The translations under genes were made by a program, and so were the position numbers. A DNA stretch of 64,000 nucleotides from Brachynemurus nebulosus (Eukaryota > Arthropoda > Insecta > Neuroptera > Myrmeleontidae): contig JAPWDM010000004.1 of assembly GCA_035578155.1 (NCBI GenBank), positions 52,166,762-52,230,761 on the forward strand, given 5' to 3'. Positions 12,364-61,529 of the stretch are shown here, one piece after another (the stretch's first letter is position 1; each line of letters starts with the position of its first letter). Below the pieces are notes generated by a model. The model made no database searches. It saw nothing but the letters and a program-made list of their open reading frames with translations, and was not told where the DNA came from.

Positions 12364-13211
12364 ATAAATTATTTTATGAATAACTACTTATTATTGTGTA
12401 TTTATATTTGAGAAAGTTACTGAACTTTTAGTGGCTTCTATTTCAGCTTCCTTATTAAAATAATATATGTCATATTTGTGAAATGTTTAACCATTGACTC
12501 AATAAAAATTGCATCGGATTTCGGAATTACTATAGATTAAAGAAATTGTGTACTTAAAACTGTTAAATCATCAGTTAATTTTTTTTTAGATTTATAAGTG
12601 GAGAGCTGATGACCGTCGGTTTATCTAAGTTATCGACTACTCAAATGAATTTGTTTTTATTGAAAGATGTATAGTAGAACAGATTAATTTTGGCCCGCCA
12701 AACATTTTTCGTATCTTTATTACACTATGTTGTATTGGTATTGTACTAATGCAATAAAACAAATAGAATTGAACTTTGAACGGTCAGAACCAATCTGTGA
12801 ATCTATACATTATTAAAAAATGACAATTTGCTCTGCATATATAGTCGTCACTCGAGTTATTGGCGTTTTGACTTATTAACAATGCTTGCAATTTGCCTCG
12901 AGTTATAGACAAACACAGAATACAGAACCAAACTAAATACAAAATTGTGTGGTTCGTTGGGAACCGTTTGTTGGCTTGTTACAGCTTAGGTGATTGATCG
13001 CTTATAGGTTGTGTTGAGGGTAACATCGCTCCTTCTGTCATTGTTTTTCTAATTAACTTTTGAAATTTAAATAGAAAAATATATGAAGTGTGTCGGATCT
13101 AAATGTAAAAATTCCATTTAAACAAAAAAAATACTCAAAATAAAGGGATATTTTCCTTTAAATAAGTAAAAATATTTAATTAATTGTTTGGTTGTCAACA
13201 ATGATCGAATA
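12364..13211. other. Intergenic DNA after ALKBH4
   Basis: AT-rich sequence with AATAAA-type signals close to the ALKBH4 stop. No further coding or RNA feature was recognised. Confidence 0.4.
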
Positions 13212-14580
13212 CAGGCATCCCCCGAAGACGCTACTCGAAGAACACGGGTACCCTTCCCCCGAATTACACGGTTTCAAACAACACGATTTTAAAGTACATA
13301 TTATATTTGATATAGTTACATCAGTCCTCAATGTACGCGAATATGTATATCACATGTGGATTCGATTTATACGAATACAAATCGTGTAAATTGAATCTGT
13401 CATTATAAAAGAAAAATGCTGGGAATAAAAACTACTAAAATTTTTGAGAATTTTATAATAGAAATGATAACGAATATGTAGAAATTTACATATTTAAATT
13501 TTGAAAATGTCGTTATTTTCGACATCGATAATTTTCGATAACGAAAAGTAGGTTTTAACAGTCCCAATATGTTCGGAATACCCACAACTTGCTTCGCTTA
13601 AGCCTTCAAAAATTTCGTTATTTTTTTATTACAATGTAGGTCTTTTATGAGATTGAGCATTTACGACAAAAGACAATTACGAAAAGTAACGAAAAGTATT
13701 TTTTAAAAGTAGTTTGTATTGCTGACCCAATAAATGGAACTAGGTAATGGAGCTTGAAATTAAATCAATTGATAAGTGATTATTTACTCAATTTGTGGTA
13801 AGATTCGTTGTCGATAATTTTCGTTCGATAACGACAAAAAAAGGTTTTATAGGTCCGCAAATACGGTATCGCCGCAACACGGTAATAAAATCCCAATACG
13901 GTATCAGAGGAACATGAATTTATTTTTGAATAGTAAAAGAGTTTCCAAGCAAATTACTGTTTTAAAATTTCTCCTATTACCGATTAAAAAAAATTCAAAA
14001 TTGGTGGATTTTTTTTGTTTTGAGACTTTCGAAACTGGGACTTGAGGGACTTCATTTGGGACTCCAGGACACTCTACTCGAGACCAGATGCTTTCAGTTT
14101 GGTTCCATAATATTGCTTTCTGTGTGTAGTATGTGGGACAAATTTAGTTATTAGTTCATAACGTTTATAACTGCAACTAATAACTAAAAATTAAAAAATT
14201 AAGTTGGCAACTACCTCTAACTTTTTAATTGCGAATAATTTAGTTAGGAATAAATGAGTTGATTAAATATTAATATACTAATTAATTACCTAAAAAAATT
14301 AGTTGGTTGATGCCAACACTAGCTACGATGCCCCGTTTACGAGATATTTACGATTTAAGTTTTCAATAAATTTTTATGATAGACCAACTTCAAAGCTAAC
14401 GAATGTTTCAATTCCATTCTATTTTAATCGAAATAAATACGCATTACTTATTTCTTTGAAATTTTTTTATGTTTTTTTATTTTCACATTTGTAATAGAAA
14501 ATGCCTGTCTTTGGTGGTCTCGAACAACACGGTTTCAAAGAACACGGAACCAGTTAATCGTGTTCTTCAAGGGATTGCTG
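13212..14580. mobile_element. Probable pogo/Tigger-like element, decayed
   Basis: The left end CAGGCATCCC and the right end (reverse complement CAGCAATCCC) sit next to TA (13210-13211, 14581-14582). GAAGAACACGG-type motifs repeat near both ends. The interior carries repeated CGATAATTTTCGATAACGA-like blocks. No transposase frame was found, and the terminal match is imperfect. Confidence 0.5.
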
Positions 14581-14639
14581 TACGTATGAACAGTGTATGT
14601 ACAAGATGCATGCCCCACTATACTACAGATTGAGTATGA

Positions 14640-15740
14640 CGTGTGACCAGGGGACCATACTAGTAACCAAATTACACTGTTCCACTTGTCGCCAGTGGGT
14701 GACGTAAAATTTCCCCACTCTTTTGGTGTAGATACACACTGTTTGCAGTGGTATTGGTTTAATGGTTGCGTCTGTGTGCGTATTTACAAACACTACTACA
14801 ACACACGTATTACAAGAGAGAGAAATGTGTGCTGTTCAACTAACAATGTAATACAATGCACTGTGTGTTCGGTGACGGACAGCGACTGACTATATGACTA
14901 AAGTTGTGACAGGCCTACAAAGAGCTCCAAGCAAGCTACACTTCGTTGATATTAGTTGGCTTCTATGTTCTATGCGTATGACACATACACAAGCATATAT
15001 CCGTGTATATGTATCACAGAATACAGAACCGGCACTACTATCTCTATCGTGTAATCTGCAGTGTGTAGTTCTGAGCAAGTTAGGCTACTTAGTAGTCACT
15101 CGTTCGGTAGCAGTGGATGAGTGTAGTTTAATTGTTTTGATCACGTTTTGATTGTTATAGTCATTATTGCCACCGTCGTACGAAGCCACATACATGCGTA
15201 TGTAGTATTATATGTATATACGTATGCGTCACCACGTAACACACCTCACACCACTCACACACAAGACAGATCACAGAAATACATACTAAACCCAGTGCAC
15301 ATATATATTTTCTATTCTTTTTTGGTTAAACTGGTTTCAGTAGTATAGAGATAGCAATGTCGCCTGTGATATGTATAATAGTTTTATGTAGTAATATGTT
15401 ATGTGTACCAGACTGGTTTGGTGGGAGCGAGAAATTTTACGTTAAATTTTGATTATACTGGTATCGCTAGCATAGAGATAGGAAGTTGGTTTCTGTATTC
15501 TGTGTAGACAAACCATATATATGTACGTATTACTTATGGAGGGTAGAGGTAAGGAGAATTCACAGAACAAATAGAACGAATATAACTGTCTCTTTTCTGC
15601 AATCACTTATGTGGAAGTATGTGCATCTTAGGCTGCTTAGGTGTCAGTTGCTCAGTACCCGTCGTTCAGTGTAAGTCAGTCAAACAACAATAAATTTGAT
15701 TGTTGAACCGGCACAAGTAGCGTTGTGGTATCACACACAT
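14640..15740. repeat. Degenerate dispersed and locally duplicated repeats
   Basis: A diverged second copy of the family at 2595-3085 lies here. Blocks such as GTAGTATAGAGATAG and the CACTCACAC...GTGCAC segment recur around 15240-15350 and 15780-15890, which points to an old tandem duplication. Short frames inside are not conserved between the copies. Confidence 0.45.
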
Positions 15741-16838
15741 CACATACATGTATGTGAACCAAAGGTCACGTGACGGCTATCACCACTCACACAAACAAAG
15801 TTTACCGCACAAATACAAAGTAAACACCGTGCACGTATACAACATATTTTCTATCTCAAGTGGTTACACAGGTTCCAGTAGTATAGAAATATGTATTTTC
15901 TCTCTAGATGCTCTATGGGAGAATTATTTCCATGTATAAAAAGTGGTCCCAAAAGTGGATGAAATTAAGATGGCGCTAGTGTACTAAAATTCTTAAATTT
16001 AAGATTAAGTGCTGAAAATTTTAAAAATTTTTAATTCAATTTTTATTGTTTTTAACAGTTAGTATTTCCCTTTGGCATACTTCACTTCACTTATAATCGC
16101 CAAGTTCAGATAGAAACCTGATTGCTATCAGCGCCGTTCTGAGTACTTATTGAACTATTATTTCATCAAATTCAGGGGCCACTTTTTCGATTCAAGTCCC
16201 ATATGAGATACTCCTCCTTACCTCTACCCTCCATAGTATTACCACAGTACTACACAGCACATATGACCTTGGGTGTATACGTATGGTTTGTTTATAATTC
16301 GAGGGAAACTGTGAACATTGGTAATAAGTTAAAACGTCAATAATTCGAGTAACGACTGTACCCAAAAAATGGTCACAAAGTTGAAAAAAGTTTTTATAAT
16401 TAGCTTTTATCAGTTAGATAAAAGTTAAGAAATTATAAGATACAACAATTAAATTTGGCATTGGTTTGCTTAAATAAAAATAATATTAAAAGTTGCCATC
16501 TCTTGTTCTGCTATGGCCCTTCGTAACCACTCTTCTTCCTTGTCCGGTAAACAGGGTTGTTCCTAAGGCTGGTCGTCCATTGGATGCGGATATATGCGGA
16601 ATTTAATTCGGACAAAAATACACATGAAACGGACGAACGAAACAAATAGCAATGGAGTATTATAAGATGGAGATCTAACTCATATGAGAGGAATTGACAA
16701 AATTGGTCAGGAAAATGGTAAATATAAGGGCTTTCTTTTTTTACCACTCGTGGCGTTAATAATCTAATTCAATGATCTCAAAATACTGATGTGAATATAG
16801 CGAATATAACATAAAACGGATAAAACAGAATGTAACTA
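15741..16838. other. No supported gene
   Basis: Mixed AT-rich DNA with continuing degenerate repeat fragments to about 15930. The minus frame at 16511-16747 has no recognisable domain. Confidence 0.35.
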
Positions 16839-17241
16839 CAGTACTTATTCTCAAATAGAAACACACCGGGACTGGGGAAGTGAGTGTTTCCATTTGAGAA
16901 TCACCAATGTCGGTTGATGATATTTAATAATAAGGAAATATATAGACATTACATATGTATGAAATAAACTCTTATAGTTTAAATTACTTTATACGGCGAA
17001 TATCCAATGGTACTGACTCCGATTTTACACAGTGACGTCAGCGAATTATAAAATATACAATATAAATGACGCGACGCAAAATAAAAATTGTTAAGTTTAT
17101 TTTAAAAACGATCGAAAAACCCACTTTATAACTGAGTTGAAAATTGAAAAAGATTCCAGAAGATTCTATTCAAAAGCTAACAAAGATAATATAGAAGCTC
17201 GCGTTTCCATTTGAGAGTGTTCCATTTGAGAATAAGTACTG
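16839..17241. mobile_element. Tc1/mariner-superfamily (pogo-like) MITE
   Basis: An 18-bp inverted repeat CAGTACTTATTCTCAAAT is present at both ends, each flanked by TA (16837-16838 and 17242-17243). The 403-bp interior is non-coding. CAGT termini with TA duplication fit the pogo/Tigger branch. Confidence 0.75.
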
Positions 17242-17837
17242 TACCGCTTTCGTATCGTACGAACACGAGTGCCATCTTTGATTTGAACATTTTTTTTAAC
17301 ACTATGAGGCCCGAGCACTTTTATAGGAAACTTCCCCGGAAGCCGACAATATTTAAAAAAATAAAAAACTATATAAACAAATACATAAAATACAATGATT
17401 TAAACACTGAATAGATTCAACACAGTTCAGCATGTATGTATAAAACTGTAAACATACGTACATACTACATATACACTCACATTCAAATCAATTTTATTGA
17501 AAAATATAAATAATATTTTTTATGTATTTTTTGTTTAACTTAAAATTTTTTATACATAGAAACCAAAAGAGTAGTGTGAGTAGGAACACATCCGTGTGAT
17601 GAATGATGGTAAACATCGCACACATAATGCGTAACCAACTAATCAATATTAATCATTGATCGCGGTCGGCCTCTGGGGAAGTTTTGTTTGGTTTCGGATG
17701 CCGAAGCCGTGGGACTGAAAGTGTTAATACACTGAGTTTCGACTCCTTGTCTAATCTTCATACAAATAGCTGTGAAGCAATACATGCAATACATCCTCGT
17801 CCATTTAAAGCGTCTCTTTCAATTTTACATGTTACAT

Positions 17838-18715
17838 CAGTGTTTCTCAAGCTTTTTTGATCGCGGAACAATTTTTAAGTTCTTAAATTGACACGGAACA
17901 CTACTTTATACGGAACACTACTTTATAGAGAGCAAAAATGAAAAAACACCTCTTAGTAACTTAACCTCATTTCGAAATTTCGTAATCTTGAGAAAGTCCA
18001 AAATTTTCCACGGACCAGTGGCGGATTCAGCTTTCAAATTAAGAGGGAGCCACCTTTTTTGGTCTTACACACCTAATCTTAGCAAAAATGAAACGATCGA
18101 TATCAAAAACCTATAATTTGCTTCCAGTTTCATTATTCTATCAATTTGTTTACGGTTTTTAAGCTAGTGAAAAATTTTAGTAAACTTGATGACATTATCA
18201 ATTAAAAATTTACAAAAAAAATGATGGAAGTCCTTTAAGAAATATGATTGGTTCAACAAAAGTCTTTTCTGATGATTCCAAATGCTTAATTTTGATAAAA
18301 ATGCAAAGAATAACTTCAAAAACATAATTCGCTTCCACTTTTATCATTATCATTTACTTTATGGTTTTAAGTTTTAAGACATTGAAAAATTTTAATAAAT
18401 CTTATGGCGCATAAATTTAAAATTTCTTTTTCAAATCAAGCCTTATGGAAGCAATTTGGACTAGAGTGGTTTATTGAATTAGAATAATTTGGGTGTGAGC
18501 TTTTCATTTTTGCTTGACTTTTCCACATCATTTTATTTATGATCTTTTAAGCATTAAAAGGAATGGTAGACTTAAAAATTTTAGTTCAAGAGGTGATGAT
18601 AATTTCATAATCTCCATGACAACCCTCTTGAATCGGCATTTGCCGCAAACACCATTTTTAAAAAATGTTTTGCAGAACACTTGGAACTACTCGCGGAACA
18701 CACTGGGAACCACTG
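17838..18715. mobile_element. hAT-type non-autonomous element
   Basis: The left terminus CAGTGTTTCTCA and the right (reverse complement) CAGTGGTTCCCA are typical hAT ends. Flanks TGTTACAT and TATTACAT match at 7 of 8 positions. CGCGGAAC motifs recur near both ends. There is no transposase; the 95-codon frame at 18514-18801 runs out of the element and is not supported. Confidence 0.7.
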
Positions 18716-18989
18716 TATTACATATATTATCCATACTACGAGACATCCATTGTGAAAAGTTGGCAACTGTAATTTTTTATTTTATTTTTAATGAATTGTA
18801 AATTAACAGTTAGTTTGTTGGAGACACAAAGTTTACACGGTTGCCTATAATAGTAAATTTAAAAGTTGTCTTCAGGCGTTTATTTACTTATACCTCTAAT
18901 TGGTGATAGATCAATTTCAAGGACTTGAGTTCGATTCGTTGATATAGCATCTGAAAATTAGGGTGTGTAAATATTCAAAAAGGAAAAAA

Positions 18990-19922
18990 TGCAGTAAAAT
19001 TTTTTATTGAAGTATTGATTTAATTGTAATTTAAATATTTAAAAAACATCAATTTTAAATATTAAAATCAAAAAAGAACAAAATAGTAGCAAAATTGTTA
19101 CATTTATTTTTAATTTAGCCTTTTTCTAGCACATCACAAAAAGTACATTTTCCATCACAAAATTACAGATAGCACAAAGTTATATGAAATTTCAAAAAAA
19201 AAAAAAAACATCGTTTTCAAGATATTACATTCTTACAAATAATTTATTACATCTTAATCAACTTTTTTGATAAAACTTACATCGAACACAATCAATTACT
19301 TAACTACGATCTATCGATCCATATCACTTTGCTCTATTCAATAAAATACAAATGTTTTACATATAAATAATTCCAACATCAGTATACATCATTAGTATTC
19401 ATGTTTTACAAATTTTTTTGAACAGAAAATAAACAATGAATGTCTTTTAATTTTCCATCCACTTATAACGACGTCATCAACGTTCAAATAATAAATACAA
19501 TTGCTAAACACATTACATATTAAAATTAAAACAATACAAATACGGCTTGTTATACATACAAGAGCATCTCATACAGTTTTACACTTCTATATAATATCAT
19601 ACATATTGGATGAATTAAATGCTACATCTTTAACACTGACCAATATATTTCTTTATTCCCGAAACAACAGTTACGAAAATTGATTTGGTTTATTACACAG
19701 AATAACGTATACGGGAACAAAATTTGAAATTAGTGTTAAAGTAAAATGGCATAAAAGTAAAGAAGTATAAAATAATTCACAATATGATCTAATGTAAACA
19801 ATAATTTCGTAACGCCATCTATTACAATAATCTAGTAACAGACTAATAAAACTTATTATAATTGTATTATATTTCATTTCATAAGAAATATATATTTTTA
19901 GTGGACTCGTCTAATAGCTCCT
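18990..19922 (-). other. Probable 3' UTR of the terminal exon at 19923-20061
   Basis: A repeat-free AT-rich stretch of about 930 bp directly follows the stop codon at 19923-19925 on the - strand. AATAAA in - orientation is visible near 19001 and could be the polyadenylation signal. This is inference from context; no conserved motif proves it. Confidence 0.4.
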
Positions 19923-20061
19923 CTACATTCTTGAACGAAGTTCCTCTCCAAAATACTCGCTAAAGTTAACCAAGGATCGAGTAGCATCACTCTTAGAACT
20001 TCGCGAGGATCTCAACGATGTATATTGTACGCATTTACACGTGAAAACATCTAAATACATA
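19923..20061 (-). CDS. Likely 3'-terminal coding exon, gene unassigned
   Basis: On the - strand a good acceptor (pyrimidine-rich TTCGCCTATTTTAG, AG at 20063-20062) opens a frame of 46 codons ending at TAG 19925-19923. It encodes MYLDVFTCKCVQYTSLRSS, then RSSKSDATRSLVNFSEYF and GEELRSRM. The exon needs an upstream exon ending in phase 2, which none of the neighbouring RhoGAP exons provides (they end in phase 0 or 1). It may therefore be the end of another minus-strand gene or an alternative RhoGAP 3' end through an unseen exon. I do not recognise the peptide. A second frame over the same bases is open for 38 codons but lacks a plausible acceptor. Confidence 0.4.
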
Positions 20062-20107
20062 CTAAAATAGGCGAAGTAGGCAGAATAGTGTAATCAGTTG
20101 CTTCGTA

Positions 20108-20291
20108 AGCCGCTATTATATTGTCATAGATATATGTCAAAGATCTTTGATCAAATCTATGATCAAATATTAAGAAGTATCTTTAACTATGGTTACAGAA
20201 ATTTATATTATAAAATTTGACTTATTACACTATAACATTTCTTTTATTAAATAAAACTTTGACATGTATCTATGACAGTGTAATAGCGGCC
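20108..20291. mobile_element. Short Harbinger-like MITE
   Basis: Termini AGCCGCTATTATATTGTCAT and, in reverse, GGCCGCTATTACACTGTCAT match over about 35 bp and are flanked by GTA on both sides (20105-20107, 20292-20294). It ends 46 bp from the acceptor of the exon at 19923-20061. Confidence 0.6.
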
Positions 20292-20426
20292 GTACTCCGA
20301 TTTCAGTTTCTCTGACTCGGATTAAAAATCGATGCTGAGTGGAAACGAGGAAGCACGAAGTGACTTTCTGTACTCTTGTACTCAACTAACTTCAGGCAAT
20401 TTGGCGATTATTGTAGTGCATGCTTA

Positions 20427-21459
20427 AAGGTGCATTTTCATGCTGTCGCTAGTCGCTGATTTTTAGCGACAAATGCGGTCACGTGATGAAAATTTAATAT
20501 GCGCGCCATCTAGAATAAATGCAGCGATAAATTTCAGCGTTTAGCGTCAAATTTTAGCGACAAATGTATCAAAAGTCGATGTATCGATATAACCCATAGA
20601 TATATGTATAAATGACACTTGTTTGTAAACATTCAGCTTATAAGTAACAAATACAGAGATTTGACTAAAGTAATAAATAAATAATGTTTTTGTAAATACA
20701 TTAACAGAGAAAACCATGTCTAGTCTATATGATTATCAAATGTGGATTTATCAGTGTCAAAAAATTATCCGGCAAGCGCAAATTAATAGGATTCGATGAA
20801 GTAGGGTTATATCCACGCTTTTACTTAATCATATTGCTATTGTGAATAAAAAAAAAAGTACAAAAAAAAAGATTTTGGGTTGGATCCACTTTATAAATTG
20901 TGACAAGAACATGGATTTTTTGAAGCTGTATTCCCGACACTTTCTTCATACTCTGACAAATTCGAAAATTATATTCGTATGTCGGCAACTCAGTTTGAAG
21001 AATTACTATGTTTAATTGTGTACCACACAATTAAACAAGCCCTTAAAAAAGCCATTTGCCCCATAAATTTACTAAAATGAGCATTAGATATGGTACGCAT
21101 GTTGTTTATATGCATTGTACTGTGATAGAATACTTGGAATAAGATTGTTGTAGGTTGTCTAAAGATAAAAATGTTAAAAATGTATCAATAATAAAAGAAA
21201 GGAAACATTAACGAATCTAAAAAAAAAAGTAGCAGAAGGGTAAAAGAGGTTTTTAGAATCAGTTACCTAACTAGATTAGTGTTGATTCGATTGTTTAAAT
21301 AACATTGACGACACTGACGCTGGTATATCTGGCGAAAAAGCTAAACAAAATTTAGTTTTATCGCTACATTTATTCTAGATGGCGCGCATATTAAATTTTC
21401 ATCACGTGACCGCATTTGTCGCTAAAAATCAGCGACTAGCGACAGCATGAAAATTCACC
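20427..21459. mobile_element. Internally deleted PIF/Harbinger element
   Basis: Inverted repeats of about 100 bp start AGGTGCATTTTCATGCTGTC on the left and GGTGAATTTTCATGCTGTC on the right in reverse. TTA flanks both ends (20424-20426, 21460-21462). The arms contain GTCGCTAGTCGCTGA and GCGCGCCATCTAGAATAAATG in both copies. A piece of Harbinger transposase survives inside. Confidence 0.75.
20890..21045 (+). pseudogene. Harbinger transposase N-terminal fragment
   Basis: A + frame reads QEHGFFEAVFPTLSSYSDKF followed by ENYIRMSATQFEELLCLIV. This is the region before the DDE domain in HARBI1-like transposases (pattern EHG..., F.NY.RMS...F.ELL). An upstream stop and the lack of any DDE domain show that it is a remnant. 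Confidence 0.7.
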
Positions 21460-23554
21460 TTAAGATTCTGATACAAAATTACCTAAAATGGCAGTTGATC
21501 TACGATCAGCTGCCATAATTGCCTAAAAAATAAACAAATATGGAATACCATAAAGTAACGCTCAAATATATTAATGTTATGTTGACTTTTGATTGTCAAG
21601 TGAAAATTATAAATTTAATTAAATTCCTACAATTTAGTAAAATGTTTGTACGAAATAAACTTCAAAAATTCATTTTTTTGACTTAAGTTATCATTTACAA
21701 TCAAAAAATGCTGACTATCAGGGCACGTAATTTAGAAAGATTAAAACTGATACATCACACTAGTTTAGTAATAGGTCTAAACATGCACAATGAATGCATT
21801 TTTACCCTTTTTGAAATCGAAGACCACAAGAGATTTCTGAAGCGAGATACACAAGGAACCATTTGTGACCTTTAAAATCTAAAGGGGATATTAAATTTTT
21901 TGATTTATCAAAATCATTATAATCGTTCCAGCGATAATTTAAAATTTACCAATTTTTTATAAATATTGTTTTCAAAAAATATTAATAGTATATTTTTACA
22001 TAAAGCTATTTGAAACTATTATGTATGTTTATTTTATATTCTTTACTTTTATACCATAGATAAAATATACGTAGACTGCAATGTTAATGAATAAACTGTT
22101 CTCAAAATGAGAGTGCGGCGAGCGGTATACATAATTATCCTTAAATATCAGCTGCATCTTATTATAATAAAAGCCTTTTTTATCAATATTTTTTATAGTA
22201 TGATATGTTTTATCATATTAAAATAGTTGGCAAACGTGTGTTCTGTTTATTAGAATATTGCACTAAAAACATAAAATTTAACAAAAAGTGATAAGCGTTC
22301 ATTAAATGAACATAACTAAAAATCACTTTCTAATCCATTTTTATTCTTCAATTTTCCAATGTTGAAGGATTAGAAAATATTTAAAATTTCTAAAAACAAT
22401 TATAATTACTAATTAATTAAAACCACATTATAAGAATAATTTGGCGCCATATTTTAATTGAAAATTGTAATAACGCCATGTAGTCGTTTAACTGCGTACG
22501 TCAGTCATATGAATGTCTAGTACAGTGTTTTTGGAAACGGATGCTCTTGTCTCGTACTACATAAATTTTCTTATACTGCGGTTTAATATCTCTCCTTTAG
22601 AAGAATAATTAATTAAAAATTAAAATAATTAAAATCTACAGTCTTTACTATTAATATTTACATATATATATAAATTGAAAAAATCAATATTTTTTAATGA
22701 AATTTACAAAAATATCATTCACACTGGAAACGATTTAACATTAAATCGTTCCAAAATTTATAACGATTAAAAAATGTGTGTATTAAGCAACTGAATTAAA
22801 TATGAAAATAGCTATTTAAAAATATGGGATATCCTCTTGGGATGTCTGTAAAATATTTTGTATAATAAAATTGTGTAAAATTACACATAACTGGTGTTAG
22901 TAATATAAAATGTTTCAGTTGATATGTTTCAAAAAACTTGATATTGTTTTTAAATAGATAGGAAACAGTATACATATTTGTGTATGTTTAATATCAATTG
23001 ACTTCATCATTCTGCGTATTAATCTAGGAAAATTATGGATAAAATATTAGTTTTTGGCCATAACTGATAGAGTGAATTCTTTTTTGGTCAATAAAAATTA
23101 TTAAACCAATTCCAATAGAAGTGGGCGATTATAAAATTAGAAATTAAAAGATCTTTTTCTAAAGAATGATTGGTAATACTAATTACTAACAAATTCTTGA
23201 CAGTCTACTACAAGTGACATCGTCGGTCAAATATATTCATACCATAAAATTGTTTTGATATTATCACTGTTAAAATCATAGTTTAGATAACGCATTGTTG
23301 GACCTAAACTTCTCTAAATACGCCTCTGACTAAACCATAATTATTCCGCTTATTAAATACTACATTGCGTTTGAAAGTAAACATGTATTTTAAAAAAAAT
23401 TTACATAAAATTAGGTAAATATACTTTAAATTAGTTAAAAATGGTATAACGTCATCAAACAAATGCAATAGATGAAGCAAAATTAGACGAATCTTTGTTT
23501 TTTCTTTCCATCGTTTTAATATTAATTATTAGTAACTTAAGGTTATACGTCTAA
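21460..23554. other. AT-rich stretch without a supported gene
   Basis: Holds a short palindrome at 21489-21515 and one 55-codon plus frame (21708-21875, starting MLTIRARNLERLKLIHHTSL) that is open from ATG to TAA but matches nothing I know. The remainder is A/T-rich with no TIR pair recognised. Confidence 0.35.
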
Positions 23555-24082
23555 GGCTATGGTCACAGTGCATCTGGCTTCGGCACAATGGTATACACGG
23601 AAGAGTTTTATGGTCAAATTTTGTCCGCGCTTGTCAATGTAACGGTAAAATTGATTTTTGATTTCAATATAATTTAAAAACAAAAAAGTATATTCCTGTT
23701 TTAGGAAATCTTTTGTTAAAAATATTAATTTTCTCTGATAAAGAAATATGAGTTAATGAAATTTTGTAAAAAAAAGTGAATGAATTTTATACTATTTTTT
23801 TGGATTTAATGGAACAATGTAGCAAATTCTTCGGTAAGTCCAAAAGTTATATTATAAAAATGATAAATATGATTTCAAATTTATTATTTAAATACATAAT
23901 ATTTATACATTATTTAAATGTATAATATTTATACTGGCGTGCACTACCGAAAAAATCAAATTCATTTGATATTGGTCGGTGATCGGTGAAATTCAACCGT
24001 TCACATCAGTGACCATTTACGTATACCTTTATACGCCAGTGTCAAAAATCCTAACAAAGTCAGATGCACTATGACTATAGCC
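23555..24082. mobile_element. PIF/Harbinger-like MITE
   Basis: Left terminus GGCTATGGTCACAGTGCATC and right terminus, in reverse, GGCTATAGTCATAGTGCATC are flanked by TAA (23552-23554, 24083-24085). The interior is non-coding. Flanking DNA with GACGTCAT and ATGAAGC motifs resembles 49540-49680, suggesting it landed in an older repeat. Confidence 0.75.
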
Positions 24083-24847
24083 TAATTTTCAGCTTCATCT
24101 GTTAATGACGTCATTCCACTTTTGGTCTTTTAGTTTATTTGAAGTATAAAAACAATATGTAAGACTCGAGAGAAAATCAAGTGAGATAAGCACAGAAACG
24201 TACTTTAAAATGGATCAATCTAGGTCATTTTTAAGGTAGGTTGGTGTTAGTAATACATACTAATATATTAACTAATAGTAATTATAATCAAGATACATAT
24301 TTCAAGACATTTTCATAATCGAACGATTTATAGGTTACGATACTACTTTAAATCATTCTATTGGTTTAAGCAAAGAGAGAATTTGGTTTTGTTTACTTAC
24401 AATTTCATATTACTTTGATGTTGATGTTATTAATCAGTACTTAATCGTGACCATAATTGAGATATCTCGAGATATTACTCATAATCGCTCACTTCTACCT
24501 ATTTTATACTTTTTTTTTACAATTTTACGTATCATTTTTATAAAGAAAATTTAAAATCCATTACAAAGCTATGCAAATTCAAAAATGGTGTATCGTTATG
24601 AACACAAAAGATTCACACTATCAAGCTAAATATTTTGGAAGCTATATTTTCCTAGACTTGAATAACTTGCACATTGTATATTAAAAGTATACGTGGTTTT
24701 CTAATCGTCTGTTTCGTTGTACAAAATGAATAAAGTCTATTCAAAAAACCAACTGTCTGATGATTCCCTTGTAAAATAAAAATTACTAATAATCTTTGGT
24801 TAGCATACCTCACTTTCAAAAAAATTGTTCTTAATATAAAATATTTA
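24083..24847. other. 3' flank of the RhoGAP gene
   Basis: The stop codon of the last RhoGAP exon is directly followed on the - strand by AATAAA (24845-24840), so the 3' UTR could be very short. Another minus-strand AATAAA lies near 24132. No other gene was recognised. Confidence 0.35.
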
Positions 24848-61313
<36,466 letters not shown>

Positions 61314-61472
61314 CTGAAACAAAATCACAAATCCAATTTGTAAAAAAAATACACTGTCACGGGCTATGTGACATAGCTTCCTCGTAGCCATATAAGTCAA
61401 AGTTATTAGACTCGGCTTTATTATTGCTTTTACTCTTAATCTCCCACGTCCATTTAAATCCTACATTATGTA

Positions 61473-61529
61473 TGCTCTCTAATAGCCATTTGTATACATA
61501 CTATGTATACAAATGGCTATTAGAGAGCA
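61473..61529. repeat. Perfect 57-bp palindrome, 28-bp arms
   Basis: Arms 61473-61500 and 61502-61529 are exact reverse complements separated by a single C. It lies 160 bp from the acceptor of the exon at 61187-61313, in the adjoining intron. Confidence 0.95.

Noticed and set aside
21480..21530. Micro-exon on the minus strand between TTTTTTAG and GTAATTTT
   Set aside because: It coincides with a short palindrome and ends in the wrong phase for the exon at 19923-20061.
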